Part shown: piece after piece, positions 7,176 through 14,545 of the stretch
Layout of the letters: each line of letters starts with the position of its first letter
Position numbering within the stretch: position 1 is the stretch's first letter
Source: RECO01 sp050485385
Lineage (GTDB): Bacteria; Pseudomonadota; Alphaproteobacteria; Geminicoccales; Geminicoccaceae
Direction: 5' to 3'
NCBI GenBank assembly: GCA_050485385.1
Contig: JBJHBG010000068.1
Span: 1-27,274, forward strand
Length of the DNA: 27,274 bases
Notes under the pieces: model-generated
Databases searched by the model: none
Told to the model about the DNA's origin: nothing
What the model saw: the letters and a program-made list of their open reading frames with translations, nothing else
Program-made: the position numbers and the translations under genes

Positions 7176-8738
7176 TCAGTCGAAGCTCAGATTGGTCGCC
7201 CGGAAGTCCATGTAGTAAAGGCTGTAGGGCTGCCAATTTACCGTGTTCCGCATCGCGTAGGTCTCGAGCGGATTGTAGAGCATCGTGCCCGGCACTTCGT
7301 CGATCCAGATATCGAGCGACTGCCAATAGGCTTCCTTGCGCTCCTCGACGTCCATCGAACTGGCGAGCACGGCCTGGAGTTCGTTGAACTCGACGGGCGG
7401 CTGCCACGACCGCTCCGGGTAGTCGCGGTTGTTCTGGACCTCGGCGTTGGCGCCCCACTGACCGACGAACGAGCCGACCGGGTCGGGCACGCTGTGGGTG
7501 TTGGACCAGGGCCGCACGTTGGCGCCGGGGGCGTTGGTCTGCGCCCAGTTCTCGACCGGCTCCAGCGACACGTTGAAGCCCACCTGCTGCCACATCTGCT
7601 GGATGACCTGCGCCGCTTCGGTCATGTTCAGGTAGTAGCCGAGCGGAAAGCGGAAGACGATCGGCGTGCCGTCGTAGCCGGCCTCCTCCAAGAGCGCCTT
7701 CGCCCGCTCCGGATCGTAGGCGAACTCAGGATAGTCCTCGAGGTAGATGTCGTAGGACGGCAGCTGGTGGCCGTTCGGCGTGTAGTTCTTGTCGTCCCAA
7801 AGCGCCTGGCGCAGCAGGTCGCGGTCGATCGAGATCGAGAGTGCCTGGCGGATACGCTTGTCGGCCATGTGCGGCTGGTCGGGGAAGAAGACCAGCATGT
7901 GGGTGTTGTCGAGCACCACCGAGCGGACGTCGATGTCGTCGTAGCGCTCGAGCGTCGGGATCTGGTCGGGCGGGATGTTGATGGCGATGTCGTACTCGCC
8001 GGAGACGAGGCCGGCGATGCGCGCCGACACCTCGGGCACCACGGCGAAGGTCACCGTCTCCGCCGCGGGAGCGCCGGCGAAGTGGTCGTCGAAGGCGCGC
8101 AGACGGATGAACTCGCCGTCGACCCACTCGTCGAGCATGTAGGGGCCGGTGCCGACCGGCTGGCGCGCGAAGCTGTCCTTGCCGCGCATCAGGTACTCGC
8201 GCGCATTGACGATCCAGGTCGAGTACGAGGCCATGCGCTGGAGGAAGGCCGGGTCCGGCGTCTCGGTGACGACGCGGACGGTGTAGCGGTCGACCGGATA
8301 GGCGTGACTGATCGGACCGATACGGCCGCGCGCACCGGGCAGGATCGGCCGATGGCCGACGATGCGGCCGGGCATGAACGAGAAGACCACGTCGTCCGAG
8401 ACCAGCTCGTCGCCGTTGTGGAACTTCACGCCCTCGCGCAGCTTGAATTCCCAGGTGACCTCGTCGATCTGCTCCCAGCTCTCGGCAAGGCTCGGCACCA
8501 GCCGTGCCGTCGTGCCGGAACCGTCGGCCAGGAAATCGCGGCGGATGAGCGTGTCGAACATCGAATAGGTCACGCGGACGTCGACGTTGCCCTGGGCTTC
8601 CGCACTCTCCAGCGAGTTGCCGAGCGCGTTGACGGCAACGCGCAGATGCGGGCGGTCGTTGGCCACCGCAGCGCTCGCCAGCGCGATCATTGCCAGGGCC
8701 GTCAGCGGCCCGGCCCATCGCCGAACGTGGTTGGTCAT
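7176..8738 (-). CDS. ABC transporter solute-binding protein, family 5 (peptide/nickel/oligosaccharide type)
   Basis: This 520-residue periplasmic binding protein delivers the substrate to the transporter. The N-terminus is a clear Sec signal peptide: basic MTNHVRR, a hydrophobic core and probable cleavage after AVA at about residue 26. The mature protein has the SBP_bac_5 pattern, including YSMFDTLIRRDF, LVPSLAESWE, TWEFKLREGVKFHNGDELVSDDVVFS, DPERAKALLEEAGYDG and a C-terminal DEVPGTMLYNP. The length is typical. The start has AAGGAG 8 bases upstream. It sits between the phosphodiesterase gene and the two ATPase genes in one operon. Family 5 proteins bind peptides, oligosaccharides, opines, nickel complexes and more, so the ligand is open. 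Confidence 0.95.
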   Translation of the reverse strand: MTNHVRRWAGPLTALAMIALASAAVANDRPHLRVAVNALGNSLESAEAQGNVDVRVTYSMFDTLIRRDFLADGSGTTARLVPSLAESWEQIDEVTWEFKLREGVKFHNGDELVSDDVVFSFMPGRIVGHRPILPGARGRIGPISHAYPVDRYTVRVVTETPDPAFLQRMASYSTWIVNAREYLMRGKDSFARQPVGTGPYMLDEWVDGEFIRLRAFDDHFAGAPAAETVTFAVVPEVSARIAGLVSGEYDIAINIPPDQIPTLERYDDIDVRSVVLDNTHMLVFFPDQPHMADKRIRQALSISIDRDLLRQALWDDKNYTPNGHQLPSYDIYLEDYPEFAYDPERAKALLEEAGYDGTPIVFRFPLGYYLNMTEAAQVIQQMWQQVGFNVSLEPVENWAQTNAPGANVRPWSNTHSVPDPVGSFVGQWGANAEVQNNRDYPERSWQPPVEFNELQAVLASSMDVEERKEAYWQSLDIWIDEVPGTMLYNPLETYAMRNTVNWQPYSLYYMDFRATNLSFD

Positions 8739-8798
8739 TTGGGATCTCCTTGGCGTACCGTTGGAGCCCCCCTACCCACTCCCCACGACAGATTGACG

Positions 8799-8819
8799 AC
8801 GGAACGGCGACGGTTCCGT
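8799..8819 (-). other. Intercistronic hairpin upstream of the binding-protein gene
   Basis: A perfect 7-bp stem (ACGGAAC with GTTCCGT, seven-base loop) lies between the phosphodiesterase stop and the binding-protein start. There is no T run, so full termination is unlikely. It could be a processing or stabilising element that sets different levels of the enzyme and the binding protein. Confidence 0.4.
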
Positions 8820-8829
8820 GACGGCCCGC

Positions 8830-10104
8830 TCAGTCCGGCGGGAGGGCCAGCCCGTCGAGCCGGTCGCGGACGAGACCGAGATGGCGGAGCGCGGTCGGTG
8901 CGACGTCGACTAGGGACGTGCGGCCCCATTCCGTGCTGCCGGCGGCGAATCCGCCCCCTTCGGCGACGAGGAACGGCCGCGACTCGTAGAGCCCGAAGCC
9001 GCCATGGCTGCCGAAGCCTTCCGGCTTCGCCGGTTTGGCGGCCGAGGTGACCACGTCGGTGACGCCGGGCACGCCGAGCCGGTTGGGTGCGGTGTATTTC
9101 CGCATCGAGAAGCTGAGGGCGAGATGACGGCCGAAGCGCTGGCCGACGCTCTCCAGGGCTGCACCCGCGAACACGGCACCGCACCAGTCGTGGTCGCGGA
9201 AGAACGCCTCCAGCCGGCGCGCCCGGTCGCCTGCTTCCGGCAGCAGAAAGACGTGACCGCCCGAGCCCTGCGGGGCCACCACCAGCTCGCGGCTGTCCGG
9301 TCCGTCCTTCAGGCCGGCGTCGATCAAGAGGCGCTCCACCGGGATGGCTTCGGCAACCGTCTCCTGGCCATGGTCCGAGCCGACGAGGAACAGCACGTCG
9401 TCGCCCTTGGCGCGGACGTCCCCGACCGTGCGGGCGACGCGGCCGACGCAGGCATCGGCGGCGGCGATGGCGGCCAGATGCTCGGTCGAGCCGAGCTCGC
9501 TCGCATGCATGGTGGTGTCGGGCTCGCACAGCCAGAGCACCGCGTAGCGCGGCGCCGGCTCGGCCCTCAGCGCGGCGCAAAACAGCTCCGTCGCAGCGGC
9601 GTCGGCGGCGGCATCCTTGCCGGCGATGCCGTCGGGCGCGGGCCGTCGCTCGCCGCCGGGGCCGAAGCTGCCGGAGCGGTGCAGAAGTAGGCCCGCGTGG
9701 TCGGGATCGTGCAGCAGCGCCGCACCGGGCGAACCGTTCGAGACGATCAGCGCGTGCCTGCCGTCGCCGGTCGCCGCCGTCACACGTTCGCTGGTCGTCG
9801 GCCTCGAGAGCGTGCGGCCTTGGCTCCGCCGGAGGGCGTCGACGATCTCGGGTGCGCCCGAATCGAACAGCACCAAGCCCTCGCCGTGGTCGAGCGCAAC
9901 CGTGTTGCCGGCAAGGCCGTGCGCCGCCGGCCACGCGCCGGTGGCGAAGCTCGCCACGCTCGCGCGCGTCGCCGAAGGATAGATGCCGCGATGCCCGCGA
10001 AAGCGGCGGCCCTTCTGTTCGAGCCCGCAAATGGCCGGGCACAGCTCCGGGCGGACGAAGTCGTCCCGGTGCCCGTCACAGATCACGATCACGACGCGGC
10101 GCAC
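8830..10104 (-). CDS. Alkaline phosphatase superfamily protein (nucleotide pyrophosphatase/phosphodiesterase-like)
   Basis: This 424-residue hydrolase of the NPP/PhnA-type branch uses two metal ions to split phosphate mono- or diesters or C-P bonds. The full set of expected ligands is visible: Asp10 (CDGHRDD), nucleophile Thr46 (YPSATRAS), Asp196 and His200 (CEPDTTMH), Asp244 and His245 (GSDHGQ) and His367 (GSHGGFG). The EPDxxxH form resembles NPP enzymes, while the overall spacing also fits phosphonoacetate hydrolases. No signal peptide is seen, so it is probably cytoplasmic and acts after import. GAGGAG lies about 8 bases before the ATG. As the first gene of the transporter operon it hints that the imported solute carries a phosphate ester (inference). 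Confidence 0.88.
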   Translation of the reverse strand: MRRVVIVICDGHRDDFVRPELCPAICGLEQKGRRFRGHRGIYPSATRASVASFATGAWPAAHGLAGNTVALDHGEGLVLFDSGAPEIVDALRRSQGRTLSRPTTSERVTAATGDGRHALIVSNGSPGAALLHDPDHAGLLLHRSGSFGPGGERRPAPDGIAGKDAAADAAATELFCAALRAEPAPRYAVLWLCEPDTTMHASELGSTEHLAAIAAADACVGRVARTVGDVRAKGDDVLFLVGSDHGQETVAEAIPVERLLIDAGLKDGPDSRELVVAPQGSGGHVFLLPEAGDRARRLEAFFRDHDWCGAVFAGAALESVGQRFGRHLALSFSMRKYTAPNRLGVPGVTDVVTSAAKPAKPEGFGSHGGFGLYESRPFLVAEGGGFAAGSTEWGRTSLVDVAPTALRHLGLVRDRLDGLALPPD

Positions 10105-10161
10105 GGCGGCAGTCTCCTCGTTGGTGCGGCGGCAGCCTGACGCAGCGAGATGACGGTTTCA

Positions 10162-10195
10162 CGACGCGGCGGCGATAGCCGTCACACCGCCGTCG
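10162..10195 (-). terminator. Imperfect inverted repeat after the toxin gene
   Basis: Two GC-rich arms (10162-10172 and 10187-10195) pair with a two-base bulge between the RES toxin stop and the phosphodiesterase start. It lacks a T tract and is only a weak candidate for separating the toxin-antitoxin transcript from the transporter operon. Confidence 0.25.
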
Positions 10196-10210
10196 CGCAC
10201 TGTCCGAGCC

Positions 10211-10879
10211 TCACAGCCTGCGCGCGACGATCCTGCCGGCGCGTGGCACGGTCAGCTCGAAGTGAGGGCCTTGGAGCACGTCCTGGACGTGCGGTGGATG
10301 GAAGGCGGCGAGGTTGGTCCCGGTCGGATCGCGGACGCTCGGATAGACGATGCCGGCGCAGGCGGTGGCACGGACCGCGGCGCCGAAGGCTTGGCCGGGG
10401 GCGTAGTCGTCGGGGACGAGCAGAGGTGCCGCTTCGGCCAGGATGCGCAGGTCGACGTAGCGGCCTTCGAGGCGCGCCCGATAGAGGCGGTACTGCCCTG
10501 CAATGTCGGCACGGTTACTGCGCATCGCCTCGCGCCGCAGGTGATGGGCCACCTCCTTCAGCGCCGTCCGCTCGGCCAGCGCCGCGTACCAGGCCCCGAG
10601 CTGCGCATCGCTGAACCGCGCACCCTCCGGCGAGGCATGCAGGAACGCCGCCATGACGACGCTGGCATTGGGGCGGCCGAAGACCCACTCTGCGCGCGGC
10701 AGTCGCTGCAACCGGTGGCGGACCAGTCGGTCGTTGGTCCACCCCTCCAGCTCCATCACCGCTTCCAGGTCGTCCGGCGATGCCACGAGGTCGAACGCCT
10801 GGATCGGCGGAAACCGGCTCGGTACGGCACGCCAAGTCGGCGCGAACGGCCCGGCGGTGGCGAGCCCAGCCGGGTCCAT
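10211..10879 (-). CDS. RES-domain toxin
   Basis: This 222-residue toxin is of the RES family, named for conserved Arg, Glu and Ser. Studied members deplete cellular NAD+ and arrest growth until blocked by their antitoxin. The likely key residues are Arg88 (EGARFSD), Glu109 (TALKEV) and Ser182 (VYPSVRD). The N-terminal RAVPSRFPPIQAFD block is also typical of the family. I prefer the ATG at 10879, which has GGGAG 6 bases upstream, over the GTG seven codons earlier at 10900. The gene follows the antitoxin by 28 bases in the usual antitoxin-first order. All key residues are intact, so it is probably functional. Confidence 0.88.
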   Translation of the reverse strand: MDPAGLATAGPFAPTWRAVPSRFPPIQAFDLVASPDDLEAVMELEGWTNDRLVRHRLQRLPRAEWVFGRPNASVVMAAFLHASPEGARFSDAQLGAWYAALAERTALKEVAHHLRREAMRSNRADIAGQYRLYRARLEGRYVDLRILAEAAPLLVPDDYAPGQAFGAAVRATACAGIVYPSVRDPTGTNLAAFHPPHVQDVLQGPHFELTVPRAGRIVARRL

Positions 10880-10907
10880 CAAGTCTCCCGGCCCGTGCAC
10901 GCACGGT

Positions 10908-11429
10908 TCACAGGACCACCAAGTCGTCGTCGGCGATGGGCTCGGCTTCGGTCGTGTCGCCCGTCCGCGGGGCGGCGGCTTGGCCGCCGCGCCACGCGTC
11001 CAGGTAGCGGCGGACCAGGAGGATGCCGTCCTGCGCGCCCGAGGTGACGAGGTCGAGCGGCGGTTCGCCGCCGAAGAGCGGCCCCGTGTTGGGCGCGCGG
11101 AGCCAAGCGAGATCGTCGCCCTCGCGCACGAAGATCAGCCGCAGCGCCTTGTAGATGCCGAGCACGGCCGAGATGCGGAGGAGCGTGTCGAGCGGTAGGG
11201 TGACCGGCCGCGTGCCGCGCGCCTTGGCGAGCCAGCCGTGATAGGTCGAGCGGCCCGGCTGGCCGAGCACGGCCAGCCGGTCGCGTTCGCTGAGATCCCA
11301 AGCATCCGCGACGTTGGCGAAGGTACGCAACGCCGGCCCGCCGAGGCGCGCACGATCCGCGCGCGTGACGTGGCGGAGATCGAGCCCGGCGGCGTCGGGG
11401 GTGACGGGGCGGGCGGTTGCCACACTCAT
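10908..11429 (-). CDS. Xre/MbcA/ParS-type antitoxin of the RES toxin
   Basis: This 173-residue antitoxin has an N-terminal helical DNA-binding Xre-like region. Its C-terminal toxin-binding domain (formerly DUF2384) is recognisable by AWLRAPNTGPLFGGEPPLDL and LLVRRYLDAW. It neutralises the RES toxin by direct binding and usually represses its own operon. The ATG has an excellent AAGGAG 7 bases upstream. The C-terminus ends in an acidic tail (EAEPIADDDLVVL). Two palindromes lie directly upstream (11442-11475) and are likely its operators. Confidence 0.9.
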   Translation of the reverse strand: MSVATARPVTPDAAGLDLRHVTRADRARLGGPALRTFANVADAWDLSERDRLAVLGQPGRSTYHGWLAKARGTRPVTLPLDTLLRISAVLGIYKALRLIFVREGDDLAWLRAPNTGPLFGGEPPLDLVTSGAQDGILLVRRYLDAWRGGQAAAPRTGDTTEAEPIADDDLVVL

Positions 11430-11441
11430 CGGTCGACTCCT

Positions 11442-11475
11442 TGTCTATATCTGGACATAAGGTCCGAATCGGGAC
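11442..11475 (-). promoter_or_regulatory. Candidate operators of the RES/Xre operon
   Basis: Two inverted repeats lie just before the antitoxin. One is TGTCTATATCTGGACA (11442-11457, arms TGTC and GACA). The other is GTCCGAATCGGGAC (11462-11475, arms GTCC and GGAC). They share GTC/GAC half-sites and are centred about 19 bases apart, near two helical turns. On the minus strand TTGTAC (11482-11477) and TATGTC, spaced 17, form a weak candidate promoter lying under both repeats. This layout fits autorepression by the antitoxin. Confidence 0.5.
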
Positions 11476-11494
11476 AGTACAAGGGCGCGCTGAC

Positions 11495-11743
11495 ATGGAG
11501 GAATGGGCGGCGGGCCGGCCTCACGCGGTCATGCGCGAAGTCTTGCCGGCGATCGTGGCGCCGACCCTCGTGCTGCACGCCCGGCGCGACCGCATGCACC
11601 CTCTGGAGCAGGGCCGGATGCTTGCCGCCGGCATTCCGCGGGCGGAACTGGTCGTGCTCGACACGGACAACCACGTGCTCTGCGAGCACGAGCCCGCCTG
11701 GGCGCACGCCAAGGACGAGTTGCGTCGCTTCCTGCGGGCGCAC
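11495..11743 (+). pseudogene. C-terminal fragment of an alpha/beta hydrolase, running in frame into def
   Basis: About 70 codons encode the C-terminal end of an alpha/beta hydrolase. The block APTLVLHARRDRMHPLEQG contains the acid residue of the triad. LDTDNHVL, with the catalytic His, follows, and then EPAW and a final helix. Such modules also occur fused to LuxR-type regulators or cyclases. The nucleophile serine and everything upstream are missing, replaced by the toxin-antitoxin promoter. No stop codon separates this remnant from def, so a single frame stays open from 11417 to 12349. The joining segment 11744-11821 has no domain. I read it as gene debris that is possibly still transcribed. 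Confidence 0.65.
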
Positions 11744-11821
11744 GACGGGGCTCGAGCCTGCCGCGGTGGTTGCAACGGCCGCCGAGCTTGGGCAAGAAGT
11801 CGCGCCTCGACGACAACGACC

Positions 11822-12349
11822 ATGGCCATGGCTTCCTTCGACATCCTCATCGCCCCCCACCCCGCGCTCAAGACCCCCACCCTGGAGGTGGCGGCGGTCG
11901 GCGACGACGTCCGCGCGCTGCTCGACGACATGCTGGCGACCATGTACGTGGCCCCCGGCATCGGGCTTGCCGCCCCGCAGGTCGGGCGCAGCGAGCGCGT
12001 CTGCGTGGTCGACGTTGCCGGCAAGGACGAGCCGCGCAACCCCATGTTCCTCGTCAACCCCAAAATTTTGCAGGTCTCGGCCGAGCGCGAGGTTGCCGAG
12101 GAGGGCTGTCTCAGCCTGCCCGAGATCTATGCGGACGTGGAACGGCCGGCGGCGGTCAAGGTCGGCTATCTCGACCGTGACGGCGAGCCCCGCGAGATCG
12201 AGGCCGACGGGCTTTTGGCCCGTTGCCTCCAGCACGAGATCGACCACCTCGACGGGGTGCTGTTCGTCGATCACCTCTCGATGCTCAAGCGCCGGATGCT
12301 GATGCGCAAGCTGGCCAAGCTGCGGCGCGCCAAGCAGCGGGACGGCTGA
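11822..12349 (+). CDS. def: Peptide deformylase
   Basis: This 175-residue metalloenzyme removes the formyl group from the N-terminal methionine of new proteins. All three family motifs are intact: GIGLAAPQ (residues 46-53), EGCLS with metal ligand Cys96, and QHEIDH with His138, catalytic Glu139 and His142. The start is ATG 11822 or the ATG two codons later. Family alignment (SFDILIAPHPALK near the N-terminus) excludes the 135-codon upstream extension that the open frame allows. No clear Shine-Dalgarno is seen. It is followed after two bases by fmt, the enzyme that adds the formyl group to initiator tRNA. Confidence 0.96.
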   Translation: MAMASFDILIAPHPALKTPTLEVAAVGDDVRALLDDMLATMYVAPGIGLAAPQVGRSERVCVVDVAGKDEPRNPMFLVNPKILQVSAEREVAEEGCLSLPEIYADVERPAAVKVGYLDRDGEPREIEADGLLARCLQHEIDHLDGVLFVDHLSMLKRRMLMRKLAKLRRAKQRDG

Positions 12350-12351
12350 CC

Positions 12352-13254
12352 TTGCGCATCGTCTTCATGGGCAGCGCCGGCTTCGCGGTGCCGAGCCTGG
12401 AGCGGCTCACGGCGGACCACGAGGTGGTGGCGGTGTACACCCAGCCGGAGCGACCGTCCGGGCGCGGCAAGCGGGCGCAGCGCACCCCGGTCCACGAGCG
12501 GGCCGCCGCGATCGACCTGCCCGTGCTGACGCCGACCAGCCTGAAGCCCCCCGAGGTGCAGGCGGCCTTCCGGGATCACGCTGCCGATGTGGCGGTGGTC
12601 GCTGCCTATGGCCTGCTCCTGCCGCGGCCGATCCTGGAGGCACCGCGGCTCGGCTGCCTCAACCTGCACGGCTCCATCCTGCCCCGCTGGCGCGGCGCCG
12701 CTCCGGTGGAACGGGCCATCGAAGCGGGCGATCCCGAGACGGGAGTGGCCATCTTCCAGATGGAGGCGGGGCTGGATACCGGGCCGGTCTATGTCGAAGC
12801 GCGGCTGCCGATCGCGCACGATGCGACCGCCCCCGCACTCCGCGCCGAGTTGGCAGCGCTCGCCGCCGCCCTCCTGCCGCCGCTGCTTCGCGACCTGGAC
12901 GCCGGCACGGCCGTGGCGCGTCCCCAGCCGACGAGCGGCGTCACCTACGCGGCCAAGCTCGACAAGGCGGAGTTCGCCCTCGACTGGAGCCGGCCGGCGG
13001 TGCTGCTCGAGCGGCGGGTGCGCGCCTTTCACCCGCAGGCGTGGTTCGCCCTCGGCCCCGACCGCATCCGGGTGCTGCAAGCCGAGGTGGTCGAGGCGAC
13101 GGGCGCGTCCGGCACGGTGCTCGACGACCGGCTGACCGTCGCCTGTGGCGAGGCGGCGCTGCGTCCGCTCGTCGTACAGCCGGCCGGTAAGCGGCCGATG
13201 GCAACGGCGGCCTTCCTGCGTGGCCGCACCGTCGTGCCCGGCACCGCCCTGTGA
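12352..13254 (+). CDS. fmt: Methionyl-tRNA formyltransferase
   Basis: This 300-residue enzyme transfers a formyl group from 10-formyltetrahydrofolate to Met-tRNA(fMet). The N-terminal formyltransferase domain carries the catalytic Asn104, His106 (LNLHGSILP) and Asp142 (GLDTGPV). The RNA-binding C-terminal domain follows (RAFHPQAWF). The common ASLLPR is replaced by GSILPR. Family alignment (RIVFMGSAGFAVPSL) puts the start at TTG 12352, two bases after the def stop, so it is coupled to def. Its TGA overlaps the GTG of truA by four bases. Confidence 0.96.
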   Translation: MRIVFMGSAGFAVPSLERLTADHEVVAVYTQPERPSGRGKRAQRTPVHERAAAIDLPVLTPTSLKPPEVQAAFRDHAADVAVVAAYGLLLPRPILEAPRLGCLNLHGSILPRWRGAAPVERAIEAGDPETGVAIFQMEAGLDTGPVYVEARLPIAHDATAPALRAELAALAAALLPPLLRDLDAGTAVARPQPTSGVTYAAKLDKAEFALDWSRPAVLLERRVRAFHPQAWFALGPDRIRVLQAEVVEATGASGTVLDDRLTVACGEAALRPLVVQPAGKRPMATAAFLRGRTVVPGTAL

Positions 13255-14033
13255 GCCGCTACTTCCTCACCCTCGAATATGACGGCTCGGCCTTCTGCGG
13301 CTGGCAGCGCCAAGCCAACGGCGTGGCGGTGCAGGAGGTGCTGGAGGCGGCCGTGGCGGCGTTCAGCGGTAGTGCCGCCACCGTGCAGGCGGCGGGGCGC
13401 ACCGACGCCGGTGTGCATGCACTGGCGATGGCGGCCCATGTCGACCTGAAGCGCGCCTATCCCGCGGCCATGGTGCGCAACGCGCTCAACCACCACCTCC
13501 GCCCGCACGCCGTGGCCGTGCTGGAAGCGCGCGAGGTCGGGGACGACCTGCACGCCCGGTTCTCGGCACTCTGCCGCCACTACCGCTACCGCATCGTCAA
13601 CCGCCGCGCACCTTTGGCCCTGGGTCGCGGCTACGCTTGGCTGGTGCCCAAGGATCTCGATGCCGAGCGCATGCACGAGGCGGCGCAGGGGCTAGTGGGC
13701 CGCCACGACTTCACCAGCTTCCGCGCCACCGAGTGCCAAGCGAAGTCGCCCGTCAAGACGCTCGACCGCCTGGTCGTCGAGCGCGTCGGCGAGGAGGTGA
13801 CGGTGGCGGTGGCGGCTCGCTCGTTCCTTCACCACCAGGTCCGCAACATGGTCGGTACGCTGGCCTTGGTGGGCAAGGGCGACTGGCCGGTCGAGCGGGT
13901 GGCAGCGGCGCTCCGTGCCTGCGACCGGTCGGCGGCGGGGCCGACGGCACCGGCGGCCGGGCTCTACCTCGTGGGCGTCGACTATCCCGGCTTCACGACA
14001 TGGCGAGGCGTTGGACGAGCAGGCTCACCATGA
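13251..14033 (+). CDS. truA: tRNA pseudouridine(38-40) synthase
   Basis: This 260-residue enzyme converts uridines 38-40 in the tRNA anticodon arm to pseudouridine. The catalytic Asp52 lies in AGRTDAGVHA. Other family blocks are LEYDGSAFCGWQRQ, FSALCRHYRYRI, HDFTSF and FLHHQVRNMVGTL. The GTG start overlaps the fmt stop (GTGA), giving a coupled def-fmt-truA unit. The last 41 bases overlap the 3' end of the convergent membrane-protein gene. The C-terminal residues beyond DYP are short and not conserved. Confidence 0.96.
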   Translation: MSRYFLTLEYDGSAFCGWQRQANGVAVQEVLEAAVAAFSGSAATVQAAGRTDAGVHALAMAAHVDLKRAYPAAMVRNALNHHLRPHAVAVLEAREVGDDLHARFSALCRHYRYRIVNRRAPLALGRGYAWLVPKDLDAERMHEAAQGLVGRHDFTSFRATECQAKSPVKTLDRLVVERVGEEVTVAVAARSFLHHQVRNMVGTLALVGKGDWPVERVAAALRACDRSAAGPTAPAAGLYLVGVDYPGFTTWRGVGRAGSP

Positions 14034-14541
14034 ACTGGATCGCCACCACCGCCATGCCGTCGAAGCCGGGGGCGGCGAAGGCGATCCGGGCGACGCGGTA
14101 GTCGTAGACCAATAGCCCGAGCGTCATCAGGATCAGGACGAGGCCCACCAGCGCCATCGGCAGCAGCGTCGCGATCAAGACGACCGCCAGCACGATGCCG
14201 ATCTGCACCACCGCCGCCCAGTTGGAGGCGACGACGTAGGGCACGAAACGGGCCTCGCGCCGCATGACCTTGGCGAGGATGACGGCGGTGACGACGAAGG
14301 CCGCCCATTGCAGCAGATAGGCCCAAAGGCGCGCGCTCAACGGCGGCGGCTCGATCTCCGCCACGACCCGCGCCGCCTGGATGGTCGCCACCAGCGCGTA
14401 GACCGGCAGCACGATGAGGACGGCAAGAAAGCTCCGGACGAGGCCGTCGATGCTGAGGTCGAAGGCCTGCATGCCGCGCTCGTCGTTCTTGAGCAGCAGG
14501 AAGGCGCCCTGGACGGCGCGGGCGATCCGCTCCGGGCCCAA
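13993..14541 (-). CDS. Hypothetical membrane protein downstream of dapE
   Basis: This 182-residue protein has about five hydrophobic segments (near residues 35-58, 73-93, 102-122, 123-143 and 158-178), so it is an inner-membrane protein. I do not recognise a family with confidence. It begins with TTG four bases after the dapE stop, which suggests translational coupling. An uncharacterised membrane gene at this place beside dapE recurs in some alphaproteobacteria (recalled, not checked). Its 3' end overlaps the end of truA by 41 bases on the opposite strand. No catalytic motif is visible. Confidence 0.75.
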   Translation of the reverse strand: MGPERIARAVQGAFLLLKNDERGMQAFDLSIDGLVRSFLAVLIVLPVYALVATIQAARVVAEIEPPPLSARLWAYLLQWAAFVVTAVILAKVMRREARFVPYVVASNWAAVVQIGIVLAVVLIATLLPMALVGLVLILMTLGLLVYDYRVARIAFAAPGFDGMAVVAIQFMVSLLVQRLAMS

Positions 14542-14545
14542 GGGC

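Noticed and set aside
10156..10163. GTTTCACG resembling half of a parS site
   Set aside because: The second half of the 16-base palindrome (GTGAAAC) is absent, and the position is far from parAB. A single half-site is expected by chance.
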